From Auraticoccus monumenti (GTDB lineage: Bacteria; Actinomycetota; Actinomycetes; Propionibacteriales; Propionibacteriaceae), in the NCBI RefSeq assembly GCF_900101785.1, contig NZ_LT629688.1, positions 806,001-870,000 on the forward strand: 64,000 bases of DNA, in the 5' to 3' direction. A program made the position numbers and the translations under genes. How positions within the stretch are numbered: the first letter of the stretch is position 1; every line of letters begins with the position of its first letter. Positions 17,562 to 26,925 of the stretch are shown here, piece by piece. Below the pieces are notes generated by a model, which saw only the letters and a program-made list of their open reading frames with translations, was not told the origin of the DNA and did no database searches.

Positions 17562-19016
17562 TCAGTAGGCGAAGGTGAGCGGCTCGTCGTCGGCGAGCAC
17601 GCGCGGTGGCGGGGCCTCGTCCAGGCCCTTGCGGATCCAGGTGAGCATCAGCCGCACCTCGACCAGGGCGAGCACGGTGTAGACGGCGGTGAAGGCGATC
17701 ATCGAGAAGGCGACCTCGAGCACCGACGTGGACGGGGACACGCCCGCGCTGGTCGGCATCAGCCCGAACACCAGCCAGGGCTGACGGCCCGTCTCGGTGA
17801 AGATCCACCCGAAGGAGTTGGCCAGCAGGGGCAGCAGCGGGAGCGCCACCAGCAGCGGCGTCCACCGCCCGGTCGGGACGCGGCCGCGCCGGGTGACCCA
17901 GAGCAGCAGCGCGCCGGCGGCCAGCGAGGCGAACCCCAGCCCCATCATCAGCCGGAAGCTCCAGTAGGCCAGCGGGATGTTGGGTGAGTAGGTCCCCGGG
18001 CCCCAGGTGGCCTCGTAGGCCGCCTGCAGCTCGTCGATGCCCACCACCTCGCCGTCGAGGGTGCCGGTGGCCAGGAAGCTGAGCACGTAGGGGACGGTCA
18101 GCGACCACACCTCGTGCTGGCCGTCCAGGGTGCCGATGGTGATCACGGAGAAGTCGGCGGGCTGCTGGGTCTCCCAGGCCGCCTCGGCGGCGGCCATCTT
18201 CATCGGCTGGACGTCGTACATCACCTTGCCCTGCAGGTCGCCGGTGAGGACGACCCCGACGCCGGCCACCAGCAGGGTCACCGCCCCGAGCCGCAGCGCC
18301 GAGACCCAGGTCCGCCGGGCCTCGCGCTGCTCCTCTCCCGGCACCTCGGCGTCCGGCTCGTCGCCGACCGCGGCGGCGGGAGCCGGTGCGGTGCGGAAGA
18401 GGTGCCAGGCGGCGACGGCGGCCACGAAGGCACCGGCGACCATGAAGCAGGCGAAGACCTGGTGCGGGAAGGTGACCACGGCCACCGGGTTGGCCAGCAC
18501 GGCGCCGAAGTCGGTCAGCTCGGCGCGACCGCGCTCCTCGTTGATCCGGAAGCCGACCGGGTTCTGCATGAAGGAGTTGGCGGCCAGGATGAAGTAGGCG
18601 CTGAACACGGTGCCGAGCGAGGCCAGCCAGATGCACATCAGGTGCAGCTTGCGGGGCAGCCGGTCCCAGCCGAAGATCCACAGACCCAGGAAGGTGGACT
18701 CCAGGAAGAAGGCCAGCAGCGCCTCCAGGGCCAGCGGCGCCCCGAACACGTCGCCCACGAACCGGGAGTACTCGCTCCAGTTCATCCCGAACTGGAACTC
18801 CTGCACGATCCCGGTGACCACGCCGAGGATGAAGTTGATCAGGAAGAGCTTGCCGAAGAAGCGCGTCAGCCGCAGCCACCTCTCGGCCCCGGTCCGCACC
18901 CAGGCGGTCTGCATGCCGGCGACCAGGGCGGACAGCCCGATCGTCAGCGGCACGAAGAAGAAGTGGTACACGGTGGTGATCGCGAACTGCCACCGGGCGA
19001 GGTCGACTGCTTCCAT
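17562..19016 (-). CDS. cydA: Cytochrome bd ubiquinol/menaquinol oxidase subunit I
   Basis: 484 residues. The N-terminal LARWQFAITTVYHFFFVPLT carries the haem b595 His; QPMKMAAAEAAWETQ is the quinol-site (Q-loop) Lys/Glu block, with a short Q-loop as in Gram-positive enzymes. WSFRLMMGLG carries the conserved Met region for haem b558. The oxidase reduces oxygen to water with high affinity and contributes to respiration at low oxygen. First gene of cydA-cydB-cydDC, divergent from a LacI-family gene across 84 bp. Confidence 0.97.
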   Translation of the reverse strand: MEAVDLARWQFAITTVYHFFFVPLTIGLSALVAGMQTAWVRTGAERWLRLTRFFGKLFLINFILGVVTGIVQEFQFGMNWSEYSRFVGDVFGAPLALEALLAFFLESTFLGLWIFGWDRLPRKLHLMCIWLASLGTVFSAYFILAANSFMQNPVGFRINEERGRAELTDFGAVLANPVAVVTFPHQVFACFMVAGAFVAAVAAWHLFRTAPAPAAAVGDEPDAEVPGEEQREARRTWVSALRLGAVTLLVAGVGVVLTGDLQGKVMYDVQPMKMAAAEAAWETQQPADFSVITIGTLDGQHEVWSLTVPYVLSFLATGTLDGEVVGIDELQAAYEATWGPGTYSPNIPLAYWSFRLMMGLGFASLAAGALLLWVTRRGRVPTGRWTPLLVALPLLPLLANSFGWIFTETGRQPWLVFGLMPTSAGVSPSTSVLEVAFSMIAFTAVYTVLALVEVRLMLTWIRKGLDEAPPPRVLADDEPLTFAY

Positions 19017-19100
19017 GCCCCCAATCTACTACTGCGCGTCGTACTAGTCTCTGTCGTACTCGTCACATCCCCGCGACACGGGCGCGGCATACTGGCGGGC

Positions 19101-20204
19101 GTGACCGTACACATCCGCGGCGGCGAGGGCGGGGCCTCGCCGGAGCGGGGGCGCACCCCCAACATCCGTGACGTCGCCCGGCTGGCCGGGGTGTCCTACC
19201 AGACGGTCTCCCGGGTGCTCAACGACTCCCCCAGCATCCGACCGAGCACCCGCGAGAAGGTGCTCGCGGTGATCGAGGAGGTCGGCTACCGACCCAACGT
19301 CGCGGCGCGCGCCCTGGTCACCAGCCGCTCCCGCACCATCGGCGTGCTCTCGATGCAGAGCGCCACCCACTACGGCCAGACCACCAGCCTCTACGCCGTC
19401 GAGGCCGCGGCCCGGGAGGCCGGCTACCGGCTCAGCATGACCACCGCCTCCTCCGCAGACGCCTCGGCGATCAGCTCCGCGGTGGATCACCTCACCAGCC
19501 AGGCCATCGAGGCCCTGATCGTGATCGCGCCGCAGGCCCGGGTCTTCGCCGCCATCGAGCAGCTGCCGGTGACCATCCCGGTGGTGACGCTGCAGCCGGT
19601 CACCGGCACCGGGCGACGCCGAGTCTCCACCGACCAGGTGGCGGGCGGGCGCATGGCCACCCGGCACCTGATCGAGCTGGGCCACACCGAAATCATGCAC
19701 CTGGCCGGCCCCCAGGACTGGATCGAGGCCGAGGCCCGGATGCAGGGCTTCCTGCAGGAGGTGACCGAGGCCGAGCTGCGGGTGCGCGCGCCGATCCTGG
19801 GCGACTGGACGGCCCACTTCGGCTACTACGCCGGCATGGAGCTGCTGCGCTACTGCGACTTCACCGCCGTCTTCGCCGCCAACGACCAGATGGCCCTCGG
19901 GTTCGTGCACGCCTGCCGGGAGAACGGGCTGGACGTCCCGGGCGACATCAGCGTGATCGGCTTCGACGACGTCCCGGAGGCGGCCCACTACGCCCCCGCG
20001 CTGACCACCGTCCGGCAGGACTTCACCGAGCTGGGACGCCGAGCCGTCCGCGTCCTGCTCGCCGAGCTGGAGGACGTCAACGGTGACCGGCCGGCCTCCC
20101 AGGAGGCCACCGGCGGGTCCGTGACGCCCTCCCCGGAGCCGGCCGTCCCGGTGGAGCTGGTGGTGCGGCGCAGCACGGGCCGACCGCCCGTTATGCAGTC
20201 GTGA
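19101..20204 (+). CDS. LacI family transcriptional regulator
   Basis: 367 residues from the GTG at 19101. LacI-type helix-turn-helix (NIRDVARLAGVSYQTVSRVLND, with hinge helix PNVAARALVTSRS) at about 17-70, then a periplasmic-binding-like effector domain with ANDQMALGFVHACRENG and the closing SVIGFDDVPEAAHYAPALTTVRQD block. The start gives a slightly long N-terminus before the HTH. It immediately precedes a sugar-transport operon and probably represses it, with a sugar as inducer. Confidence 0.92.
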   Translation: MTVHIRGGEGGASPERGRTPNIRDVARLAGVSYQTVSRVLNDSPSIRPSTREKVLAVIEEVGYRPNVAARALVTSRSRTIGVLSMQSATHYGQTTSLYAVEAAAREAGYRLSMTTASSADASAISSAVDHLTSQAIEALIVIAPQARVFAAIEQLPVTIPVVTLQPVTGTGRRRVSTDQVAGGRMATRHLIELGHTEIMHLAGPQDWIEAEARMQGFLQEVTEAELRVRAPILGDWTAHFGYYAGMELLRYCDFTAVFAANDQMALGFVHACRENGLDVPGDISVIGFDDVPEAAHYAPALTTVRQDFTELGRRAVRVLLAELEDVNGDRPASQEATGGSVTPSPEPAVPVELVVRRSTGRPPVMQS

Positions 20205-20214
20205 CGTCCTCTCG

Positions 20215-20244
20215 TTGACAGATGTGACCGTTTCGCCGTTAACT
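20215..20244 (+). promoter_or_regulatory. Promoter of the sugar-transport operon
   Basis: TTGACA at 20215-20220 and TTAACT at 20239-20244 with an 18-bp spacer, a good sigma-70-type match in an otherwise GC-rich stretch. It lies 85 bp upstream of the aldolase-like gene. Confidence 0.6.
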
Positions 20245-20257
20245 GTCCGACGGCGCG

Positions 20258-20271
20258 TGTGACCGGTCACA
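20258..20271. promoter_or_regulatory. Palindromic operator in the sugar-transport promoter
   Basis: TGTGACCGGTCACA is a perfect 14-bp palindrome just downstream of the expected transcription start. Its left half, TGTGACCG, also occurs at 20223-20230 inside the promoter spacer, 35 bp away. This is the likely binding site for the adjacent LacI-family protein. It is not a CRP site because the half-sites are four rather than six bases apart. Confidence 0.55.
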
Positions 20272-20328
20272 AGACCGCCGCGCCGGGCTGCCCACGGGGG
20301 AGCAGCCCTCGGAGAGGACGACGACGTC

Positions 20329-20850
20329 ATGGCACCAGAGGACACCGCTGCCGCGCGGAGCACTCCTGCTCCCGCCGTGCTCCGCGTGTCCCCCGAGACC
20401 CAGGTCCGCATCGCCCGCGCCCGCGACGAGGTCGTGGCGGCGCACACCGAGCTCGGACGCCGCGGCCTCACCGGCGCGGGGGACGTCTCGGTCTCCGCCC
20501 GGGTGGTGGGGGCCGACCTGCTGGTCATCACCCCCTCCCCCGCCGGTGCGCCGGTCGGGCCGGAGTCCCTGCTGCTCTGCGACCTCGACGCCCGTCCGGT
20601 CGCCGACCTGCCGGGTCTGACCCGGGCCAGCGCACCCGCGGCCGCCCGCCACGCCGAGGTCTACACCGGACGTCCCGACGTCGGCGGTGTGGTGCTGGTG
20701 CCCTCGCTGGCCCTCCTCGCCGTCGGCCCCGACGCCCCCGAGGCCGCACGCACCGCGGCGGCCTCCCACAGCTTGCCGGCACCCGGTGCCGGGGAGGACC
20801 TGCACAGGGTTGCGGGTCGGGTACCACCACCACAGTCGCGAAAGGACTGA
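20329..20850 (+). CDS. Degenerate class II aldolase/adducin-like protein
   Basis: 173 residues. The region from about 20 to 135 follows the AraD/FucA class II aldolase plan ([49 protein letters not shown]), but the catalytic Glu of the SSE-type motif is absent and the HTH metal motif after the PDVGGVV strand reads LVP. The C-terminal part of the family, including the last His ligand, is missing. An aldolase/epimerase activity is therefore unlikely. It is the first gene of the sugar-transport transcript; it ends two bases before the GTG of the binding protein. A sugar-phosphate sensor or relic are both possible. Confidence 0.65.
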   Translation: MAPEDTAAARSTPAPAVLRVSPETQVRIARARDEVVAAHTELGRRGLTGAGDVSVSARVVGADLLVITPSPAGAPVGPESLLLCDLDARPVADLPGLTRASAPAAARHAEVYTGRPDVGGVVLVPSLALLAVGPDAPEAARTAAASHSLPAPGAGEDLHRVAGRVPPPQSRKD

Positions 20851-20852
20851 TC

Positions 20853-21968
20853 GTGAAGAACAACCGTATCCTCGCCGGCATCGCCGCCGGCGTGATCATG
20901 GTGCTGACGCTGGTCGGGTGCTCCGGCAACCGCACCGGCGGCGCCGAGCCGGGCACGGAGCCCGTCGAGGGCAGCCGGGTCGGCGTCGCGATGCCGACCC
21001 AGCAGTCCGAGCGCTGGATCGCCGACGGCGCCAACGTCAAGGCCTCGCTGGAGGAGCTCGGCTACGTCGTCGACCTGCAGTACGCCAACGACGACATCCC
21101 GACCCAGGTGCAGCAGATCGAGAACATGATCACCAGCGGCGCCAGGGCCCTGGTCATCGCCTCCATCGACGGCACCACCCTGACCGACGTGCTGCAGCAG
21201 GCCAAGGACCAGAACATCCCGGTCATCGCCTACGACCGTCTGATCAACGGCACCGAGAACGTCGACTACTACACGACCTTCGACAACTACGAGGTCGGCG
21301 TGCAGCAGGCCACCTCGCTGCTGACCGGGCTGGGCGTCCTCGACGAGAACGGCGAGGAGACCGGCGAGGAGGGTCCCTTCAACGTCGAGCTGTTCGCCGG
21401 TTCGCCCGACGACAACAACGCCAACTTCTTCTGGGACGGCGCGATGGACACCCTCAAGCCCTACATGGACTCCGGCGTGATCACCGTGCCCAGCGGCCAG
21501 ACCTCCTTCGAGCAGGCCGCGATCCTGCGCTGGCTGCCCGAGACCGCCCAGGAGCGGATGGAGAACATCCTCACCGTCATCGGCGACACCGAGCTGGACG
21601 GCGTGCTGTCCCCCTACGACGGCCTCTCCATCGGCATCATCTCCGCCCTCACCAGCGGCGGCTACTCCGCCGACGCCCTGCCGGTGATCACCGGTCAGGA
21701 CGCCGAGGTCGGCTCGGTGAAGTCGATCATCGCCGGTGAGCAGTACTCCACCATCTTCAAGGACACCCGGGCCCTGGGCGACCAGGCCGTCACCATGGTC
21801 GACTCCGTGCTGAAGGGCGAGGAGGTCGAGGTCAACGACACCGAGACCTACGACAACACGGTCAAGGTCGTGCCGGCCTACCTGCTCGAGTCCGACATCG
21901 TCACGGTCGACAACTACGAGGAGCTGCTGGTCGACAGCGGCTACTACACCGAGGACGACCTGAAGTGA
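20853..21968 (+). CDS. chvE: Multiple-sugar-binding lipoprotein, ChvE type
   Basis: 371 residues from the GTG at 20853, with AAAGGA 7 bp upstream. Lipobox LVGC at Cys23. The mature protein is a type-I periplasmic-binding fold with [46 protein letters not shown] and [18 protein letters not shown], the pattern of the ChvE/MmsE sugar-binding proteins for glucose, galactose, arabinose or xylose. Anchored to the outer face of the membrane and feeding GguA/GguB-type proteins. Confidence 0.9.
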   Translation: MKNNRILAGIAAGVIMVLTLVGCSGNRTGGAEPGTEPVEGSRVGVAMPTQQSERWIADGANVKASLEELGYVVDLQYANDDIPTQVQQIENMITSGARALVIASIDGTTLTDVLQQAKDQNIPVIAYDRLINGTENVDYYTTFDNYEVGVQQATSLLTGLGVLDENGEETGEEGPFNVELFAGSPDDNNANFFWDGAMDTLKPYMDSGVITVPSGQTSFEQAAILRWLPETAQERMENILTVIGDTELDGVLSPYDGLSIGIISALTSGGYSADALPVITGQDAEVGSVKSIIAGEQYSTIFKDTRALGDQAVTMVDSVLKGEEVEVNDTETYDNTVKVVPAYLLESDIVTVDNYEELLVDSGYYTEDDLK

Positions 21969-21974
21969 CCTCCG

Positions 21975-22003
21975 CCGGCGCCCGGGTCCGTCCCGGGCGC
22001 CGG
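21975..22003 (+). terminator. Intra-operon stem-loop after the binding-protein gene
   Basis: CCGGCGCCCGGG and CCCGGGCGCCGG pair perfectly (12 bp) around loop TCCGT, seven bases past the chvE stop. Stem-loops at this spot commonly protect the upstream message or reduce read-through so that the binding protein is made in excess over the ATPase and permease. No T-tract follows. Confidence 0.6.
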
Positions 22004-22041
22004 TGGTCACCCACCACCACAGACAGGCAGGAGGGCAGGCA

Positions 22042-23604
22042 GTGGAGCAACCAGTGGTGACCGAGGACACCGTCCTCGAGATGATCGGGATCACCAAGAC
22101 GTTCCCCGGTGTGCGCGCGCTCAGCGACGTCAGCATCGACGTCCGGCGGGGCAGCGTGCACGCGATCTGCGGCGAGAACGGGGCCGGCAAGTCCACCCTG
22201 ATGAAGGTGCTGTCGGGGGTCTACCCGCACGGCAGCTACGAGGGACGGATCGTCTTCGAGGGTGCTGAGGTCGCCTTCCGCGACATCAACGACTCCGAGC
22301 GCTCGGGCGTCGTGATCATCCACCAGGAGCTGGCGCTGAGCCCGTACCTGTCGATCGCGGAGAACATCTTCCTCGGCAACGAGCAGTCCCGCGGCGGCTG
22401 GATCAACTGGGACGTCACCAACGCCAAGGCCTCGCAGCTGCTGAAGCGCGTGGGGCTGAACGACAACCCGGCCACCCGCGTCAACGAGATCGGCGTCGGC
22501 AAGCAGCAGCTGGTGGAGATCGCCAAGGCGCTCTCCAAGGAGGTCAAGCTGCTGATCCTCGACGAGCCGACCGCGGCCCTGAACGACGAGGACTCCGCGC
22601 ACCTGCTGGACCTGCTCCGCAACCTCCGCTCGGAGGGCATCACCTGCATCATCATCAGCCACAAGCTGAACGAGATCAAAGCCATCGCCGACGAGGTCAC
22701 CATCATCCGCGACGGCCGCACGATCGAGACGCTGCAGACGTCCGGGGTCACCGAGGACCGGATCATCAAGGGCATGGTCGGCCGCGACCTCGAGCACCGC
22801 TACCCCGACCGCGACGTCGAGCTGGGCGAGGAGGTGCTGCGGATCTCCGACTGGACCGTGCACCACCCCACCGAGAGCGACCGGGTGGTCATCCACTCCG
22901 CGAACCTGCACGTCCGGGCCGGCGAGGTCGTCGGCATCGCCGGGCTGATGGGTGCCGGGCGCACCGAGCTGGCGATGAGCGTGTTCGGGCAGTCCTACGG
23001 CTCGCGCATCTCCGGCACGGTGGCCATGCACGGTCGGCCGGTGAAGGTCCGGACGGTCTCGGAGGCGATCAAGCACGGCATCGCCTACGCCACCGAGGAC
23101 CGCAAGCGCTACGGGCTCAACCTGATCGAGGACATCAAGCGCAACATCTCCTCCGCCTCGCTGCGCAAGCTGGCCCGGTTCGGGTGGGTCGACGGGGAGG
23201 AGGAGCAGACCGTCGCCGAGGGGTACCGCCGCTCGATGAACATCAAGGCGCCCTCGGTCGCGGCCATCACCGGGAAGCTCTCCGGTGGCAACCAGCAGAA
23301 GGTCGTGCTGAGCAAGTGGATGTACTCCGACCCGGAGGTCCTGATCCTCGACGAGCCCACCCGCGGCATCGACGTCGGGGCGAAGTACGAGATCTACACC
23401 ATCATCAACGCGCTCGCCGCCGAGGGGAAGGCGATCGTGGTGATCTCCTCGGAGCTGCCCGAGCTGCTCGGCATCTGCGACCGCATCTACACCCTGTCCG
23501 AGGGCCACATCACCGCTGAGGTGCCGATCGAGCAGGCCACCCCGGAAGTCCTCATGCAGTACATGACCAAGGAGAAGGAACCCGACCATGTCCTCGATCA
23601 CTGA
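22042..23604 (+). CDS. Multiple-sugar ABC transporter ATP-binding protein (GguA/MmsA/XylG type)
   Basis: 520 residues from the GTG at 22042 with an AGGAGGG ribosome site. Two ATPase halves: N-terminal Walker [14 protein letters not shown] and [13 protein letters not shown]-terminal half with degenerate Walker [14 protein letters not shown] and signature [15 protein letters not shown]. This duplicated architecture is the ribose/xylose/multiple-sugar type. Its end overlaps the permease gene by 17 bp. Confidence 0.94.
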   Translation: MEQPVVTEDTVLEMIGITKTFPGVRALSDVSIDVRRGSVHAICGENGAGKSTLMKVLSGVYPHGSYEGRIVFEGAEVAFRDINDSERSGVVIIHQELALSPYLSIAENIFLGNEQSRGGWINWDVTNAKASQLLKRVGLNDNPATRVNEIGVGKQQLVEIAKALSKEVKLLILDEPTAALNDEDSAHLLDLLRNLRSEGITCIIISHKLNEIKAIADEVTIIRDGRTIETLQTSGVTEDRIIKGMVGRDLEHRYPDRDVELGEEVLRISDWTVHHPTESDRVVIHSANLHVRAGEVVGIAGLMGAGRTELAMSVFGQSYGSRISGTVAMHGRPVKVRTVSEAIKHGIAYATEDRKRYGLNLIEDIKRNISSASLRKLARFGWVDGEEEQTVAEGYRRSMNIKAPSVAAITGKLSGGNQQKVVLSKWMYSDPEVLILDEPTRGIDVGAKYEIYTIINALAAEGKAIVVISSELPELLGICDRIYTLSEGHITAEVPIEQATPEVLMQYMTKEKEPDHVLDH

Positions 23605-24820
23605 GTCCCGCGCACCGCGGCCGACCTCCCGGGACACCCTCAGCTTCCTGACCGGGCAGATCCGCCAGATCGGGATCTTCATCGCCCTGCTGGTGATCGT
23701 GATCCTCTTCCAGGCCCTCACCCAGGGCCGGCTGCTCACCGCCGGCAACGTCAGCAACATCATCGTCCAGAACAGCTACATCCTGATCCTGGCCATCGGC
23801 ATGGTGAAGATCATCATCGCCGGTCACATCGACCTGTCGGTCGGGTCGGTGGCCGCCTTCGTGGGTGCCGTCTCCGGCGTGATGGTGGTGTCCTGGGGCT
23901 GGCCGTGGTGGCTGGCGATGATCCTCTCCCTGGTGATCGGGGCCCTGGTGGGCGCCTGGCAGGGCTTCTGGGTGGCGGTCGTCGGGATCCCCGCGTTCAT
24001 CGTCACCCTGGCCGGCATGCTGATCTTCCGCGGTCTGACCCAGATCGTGCTGGGCAACACCCAGATCACCCCGTTCCCCGACGAGTACCGCCAGCTCGGC
24101 GGCGGCTACCTCTTCCCGGACCTGTTCCCGGCCTCGTCCTCCCCGGCGGAGTGGATCACCGTCGGTCTCGGCGTGGTGACCCTGCTCGCGTTCGTGATCC
24201 AGCAGGTGACGGGTCGCGCCAAGCGGGTGCGGCTGCACCTCGAGAGCGAGCCGGCCGGCTGGTTCTGGGCCAAGACCGCCTTCATCGCCCTGATGATCGC
24301 CTACGTGACCTACCTGCTGGGTGTGGCGGTCGGCTCGCGCGGCACCCCGGTGGTGCTGCTGGTGCTCGGCATCCTGGTGATCACCTACACGATGGTGATG
24401 AACCGCTCGGTCTTCGGCCGCCACGTCTATGCCGTCGGTGGCAACCGCCACGCCGCGGAGCTGTCGGGGATCAAGACCCGTCGGGTCGACTTCTACCTGT
24501 TCGTCAACATGGGCGTGCTGGCGGCGCTGGCCGGTCTGGTCTTCACCGGTCGTCTGAACTCCGCCGGCCCGGGCGCGGGCAACCTGTTCGAGCTGGACGC
24601 CATCGCGGCGAGCTTCATCGGTGGCGCGGCCGTCACGGGTGGTATCGGCACCGTGGTGGGTGCGATCACCGGTGGTCTGATCATGGGTGTGCTGAACAAC
24701 GGCATGTCCCTGCTGGGCATCAGCACCGACTTCCAGGCCTTCATCAAGGGTCTGGTGCTCCTGCTCGCTGTCGCCTTCGACATCTTCAACAAGCGCCGGG
24801 CCAACGCCGCCCGCGGCTGA
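23588..24820 (+). CDS. Multiple-sugar ABC transporter permease (GguB/MmsB/XylH type)
   Basis: 410 residues with about ten membrane helices and the family block [21 protein letters not shown]-like sequence ([14 protein letters not shown]), [16 protein letters not shown] and [15 protein letters not shown]. It has the large central insertion typical of XylH/GguB proteins rather than RbsC. Last gene of the sugar-transport operon, followed by a strong hairpin. Confidence 0.94.
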   Translation: MSSITESRAPRPTSRDTLSFLTGQIRQIGIFIALLVIVILFQALTQGRLLTAGNVSNIIVQNSYILILAIGMVKIIIAGHIDLSVGSVAAFVGAVSGVMVVSWGWPWWLAMILSLVIGALVGAWQGFWVAVVGIPAFIVTLAGMLIFRGLTQIVLGNTQITPFPDEYRQLGGGYLFPDLFPASSSPAEWITVGLGVVTLLAFVIQQVTGRAKRVRLHLESEPAGWFWAKTAFIALMIAYVTYLLGVAVGSRGTPVVLLVLGILVITYTMVMNRSVFGRHVYAVGGNRHAAELSGIKTRRVDFYLFVNMGVLAALAGLVFTGRLNSAGPGAGNLFELDAIAASFIGGAAVTGGIGTVVGAITGGLIMGVLNNGMSLLGISTDFQAFIKGLVLLLAVAFDIFNKRRANAARG

Positions 24821-24834
24821 CCCTCCGGCCGGCC

Positions 24835-24889
24835 GGACGCCGCCGGCACCGAACGGGCCTCCGCGGCTCGCGAGGTGCCGGTGGCGTCC
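24835..24889 (+). terminator. Terminator of the sugar-transport operon
   Basis: GGACGCCGCCGGCACC at 24835-24850 pairs with GGTGCCGGTGGCGTCC at 24874-24889 (16 bp with one G-U pair), beginning 14 bp after the permease stop. No T-tract. Confidence 0.6.
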
Positions 24890-24938
24890 TCCGTCCCTGC
24901 CGGGGAGCGTCGAGCTGGTCCACGTCCGGCATGGGCTC

Positions 24939-24954
24939 CTACGGGGTGTCGTAG
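24939..24954. promoter_or_regulatory. Candidate BlaI-type operator
   Basis: CTACGGGGTGTCGTAG is an inverted repeat with CTACG/CGTAG arms, 12 bp upstream of the regulator start. BlaI/MecI proteins usually bind TACA/TGTA-type dyads over their own promoters, so autoregulation is plausible. Short arms limit confidence. Confidence 0.4.
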
Positions 24955-24966
24955 TAAGGTGGTCGG

Positions 24967-25374
24967 GTGAACAACCTGGGTGAGCTGGAACGAGCGGTGA
25001 TGGAGCGGCTGTGGGCCGCGGGTCAGTCGCTGTCGGTCCGTGACGTCCACTCGGCGCTGGGCGACGAGCGCGACCTGGCGTACACGACCGTGATGACGGT
25101 GCTGGACCGGCTGGCCAAGAAGCACGTGGTCAACCGGGAGCGCGACGGCCGGGCCTGGATCTACCGTCCGGTGCAGAGCCGGGAGTCCATGGTGGCCGAC
25201 ATCATGCACACCGCCCTGGACGACCGCGACGTCGACCGCACCGCCGCGCTGGTCGCCTTCGTCGACCGGGTCTCCCCCGCCGAGATGGCGCTGCTGCGGG
25301 AGGCCCTGGGCGAGGTCGAGGCCCGGGCCGCTGGCCGCCCCGGCCCGCTGCCGCCCGGCTCCGACCAGGCCTGA
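24967..25374 (+). CDS. BlaI/MecI/CopY family repressor
   Basis: 135 residues. Winged-helix DNA-binding domain at 1-75 (LGELERAVMERLWAAGQ, LAYTTVMTVLDRLAKK, HVVNRERDGRAWIYRPV), then the dimerisation helices. GTG start with weak ribosome site. It is paired with an M56 membrane peptidase gene eight bases downstream, the standard arrangement in which the peptidase inactivates the repressor on receiving a signal. The controlled genes beyond the pair are not evident. Confidence 0.92.
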   Translation: MNNLGELERAVMERLWAAGQSLSVRDVHSALGDERDLAYTTVMTVLDRLAKKHVVNRERDGRAWIYRPVQSRESMVADIMHTALDDRDVDRTAALVAFVDRVSPAEMALLREALGEVEARAAGRPGPLPPGSDQA

Positions 25375-25381
25375 GACCCCC

Positions 25382-26284
25382 GTGTCGCCGCTGGCCGGGG
25401 TGCTGACGGGGCCGCTGCTGGCCTGTCTCGCCCTCGTCCTGGTGGCCCCCGGGCCCCAGTGGGTGCGGCGGTGGACGTTCCTGCACGCCGTCCCGCGCCC
25501 GGCCACCGTGCTGTGGCAGGCCGGCACGGTGAGCGCCCTGGTCGCCGCGGTCGGGGCCGGGGTGGTGACCGCCTGGCAGCTCTCGGTGATCGGCGCCGGG
25601 CACCCGCTGCTGACCGCGGTGATGGCGCTGGCGCTGCTGTTCTCCCTCAACGTCGTGGTCCGGCTGGTCTGGGGGGTGGTCGTGGTGACCCGTCAGACCG
25701 CCCAGCGCCGGGCCCGGCACCGTCGCTCGGTCGACCTGCTAGCCACCGTCGCCCCCGCCGGTGCCCTCGAGCCGGGGGTCGACGCCTCGGGGGTGCGGGT
25801 GCTGGCCGAGGCGATGCCGATGGCCTACTGCCTCCCCGGGGTGCGCGGGTCGCGGCTGGTGGTGAGCACCGGCACCCTGGAGCAGCTGGAGCCCTCGGAG
25901 CTGGCCGCGGTGCTGGCCCACGAGCGGGCGCACCTGCGGGCCCGTCACGACGTGGTGCTGGACTGGTTCGCCTCGGTGCACCGGGCCTTCCCGCTCCTGG
26001 TGCGCAGCGACGTCGCGCTGGACGAGTGCCGGCTGCTGGTCGAGATGCTGGCCGACGACGTCGCCCGCCGCGAGGTCGGGTCGGTGCCGGTGGCCCGGGC
26101 CCTGGTCCGGATGGCCGGCAGCCCGGTGCCCAACGCCGCCCTCGGCGCCGGCGAGGTGGCGGTGCTGGAGCGGGTGCGGCGGCTGTCGGACCCGCGCGAG
26201 CGTCCGGTGCTGGCCGCGGCGGTGTACGCCCTGGCCGTCGGACTCGTGGCCCTCCCGGTGGCCGGCCTGCTCGTCCTGCTCTGA
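25382..26284 (+). CDS. M56 family membrane metallopeptidase (BlaR1-like)
   Basis: 300 residues. Membrane helices near 5-25, 40-65, 78-105 and 280-300, with a cytoplasmic zinc-protease segment containing HERAH (HExxH) near residue 180 in LAAVLAHERAHLRARHD. It lacks the extracellular penicillin-binding sensor domain of BlaR1, so the signal is unknown. Partner of the BlaI-type repressor immediately upstream. Confidence 0.88.
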   Translation: MSPLAGVLTGPLLACLALVLVAPGPQWVRRWTFLHAVPRPATVLWQAGTVSALVAAVGAGVVTAWQLSVIGAGHPLLTAVMALALLFSLNVVVRLVWGVVVVTRQTAQRRARHRRSVDLLATVAPAGALEPGVDASGVRVLAEAMPMAYCLPGVRGSRLVVSTGTLEQLEPSELAAVLAHERAHLRARHDVVLDWFASVHRAFPLLVRSDVALDECRLLVEMLADDVARREVGSVPVARALVRMAGSPVPNAALGAGEVAVLERVRRLSDPRERPVLAAAVYALAVGLVALPVAGLLVLL

Positions 26285-26434
26285 GACCTCGGCTCTCCGG
26301 GGCTCGACGGGTCCGAGCAGCAGACGTCGAGACCGGCTCCGAGGCTCGGCAGCAGCGAAGGCACTGTCTCGTGACGGGCCGAAGCCCCAGGACGTCGCGA
26401 CCGTGCTGGACCGGTGCGGAGCCGCCGGGCAGTG

Positions 26435-26734
26435 TCAGTCGGAGAGGTGCCGCTCCACACGTTCGACCTTGGCGGTCAGCTGGCCGGTGTGACCGGGGCG
26501 GATGTCGGCCTTGAGGACGAGGCTGACCCGCGGGGAGTGGGCGGCGAGGGCGTCCACGCACTGCTTGACCACGGCCATCACCTCGTCCCACTCACCCTCG
26601 AGGTTGGTGAACATGGCGTTGGTCTCGTTGGGCAGACCGGAGGCGCGGACGATCCGGACCGCCTCGGCCACGGCCTCGGAGACGCCGCCGGTGTCGTCAC
26701 CGGCGGCCGGGCTGATGCTGAACGCGACGAGCAT
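26435..26734 (-). CDS. Thiamine-binding protein, MTH1187/YkoF family
   Basis: 99 residues, ATG at 26734. Pattern MLVAFSISPAAGD...VSEAVAEAVRIVRASGLPNETNAMFTNLEGEWDEVMAVV matches the MTH1187 family of small ferredoxin-like proteins that bind thiamine or related compounds. The frame extends further upstream, but family proteins start at this methionine. Convergent with the M56 gene; no thiamine biosynthesis or transport genes are nearby. Confidence 0.85.
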   Translation of the reverse strand: MLVAFSISPAAGDDTGGVSEAVAEAVRIVRASGLPNETNAMFTNLEGEWDEVMAVVKQCVDALAAHSPRVSLVLKADIRPGHTGQLTAKVERVERHLSD

Positions 26735-26828
26735 GCCCCCCACCCTGCCACCCCGCTCCCCACCCACCGCACCGCCCTCACCGCCCACCCCGCACTCGCG
26801 CTCCACGCAACGCAACGCAACGCGACCC

Positions 26829-26887
26829 CTCTGCTGCCACGTCCCCCCTACTGCCACGTTGCCCCGTCTACTGCCACGTCGCCCCGT
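26829..26887. repeat. 20-bp tandem repeat, array A
   Basis: CTACTGCCACGTTGCCCCGT at 26848-26867 is followed directly by the same unit with one change (T to C) at 26868-26887, and a partial copy containing CTGCTGCCACGT precedes it. Confidence 0.8.
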
Positions 26888-26925
26888 CTATAGAAGGGGC
26901 GAGGTCGCCGCAGACGGGGCTACGT
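26876..26925 (-). terminator. Long hairpin, possible rhamnosidase terminator
   Basis: ACGTCGCCCCGTCT (26876-26889) pairs with AGACGGGGCTACGT (26912-26925), 13 of 14 positions, around a 22-nt interior. The left arm is the second half of repeat array A. It is 355 bp beyond the rhamnosidase stop. Confidence 0.4.

Noticed and set aside
20258-20271. CRP/cAMP-receptor site
   Set aside because: Half-sites TGTGA/TCACA are four bases apart, whereas CRP sites have six.
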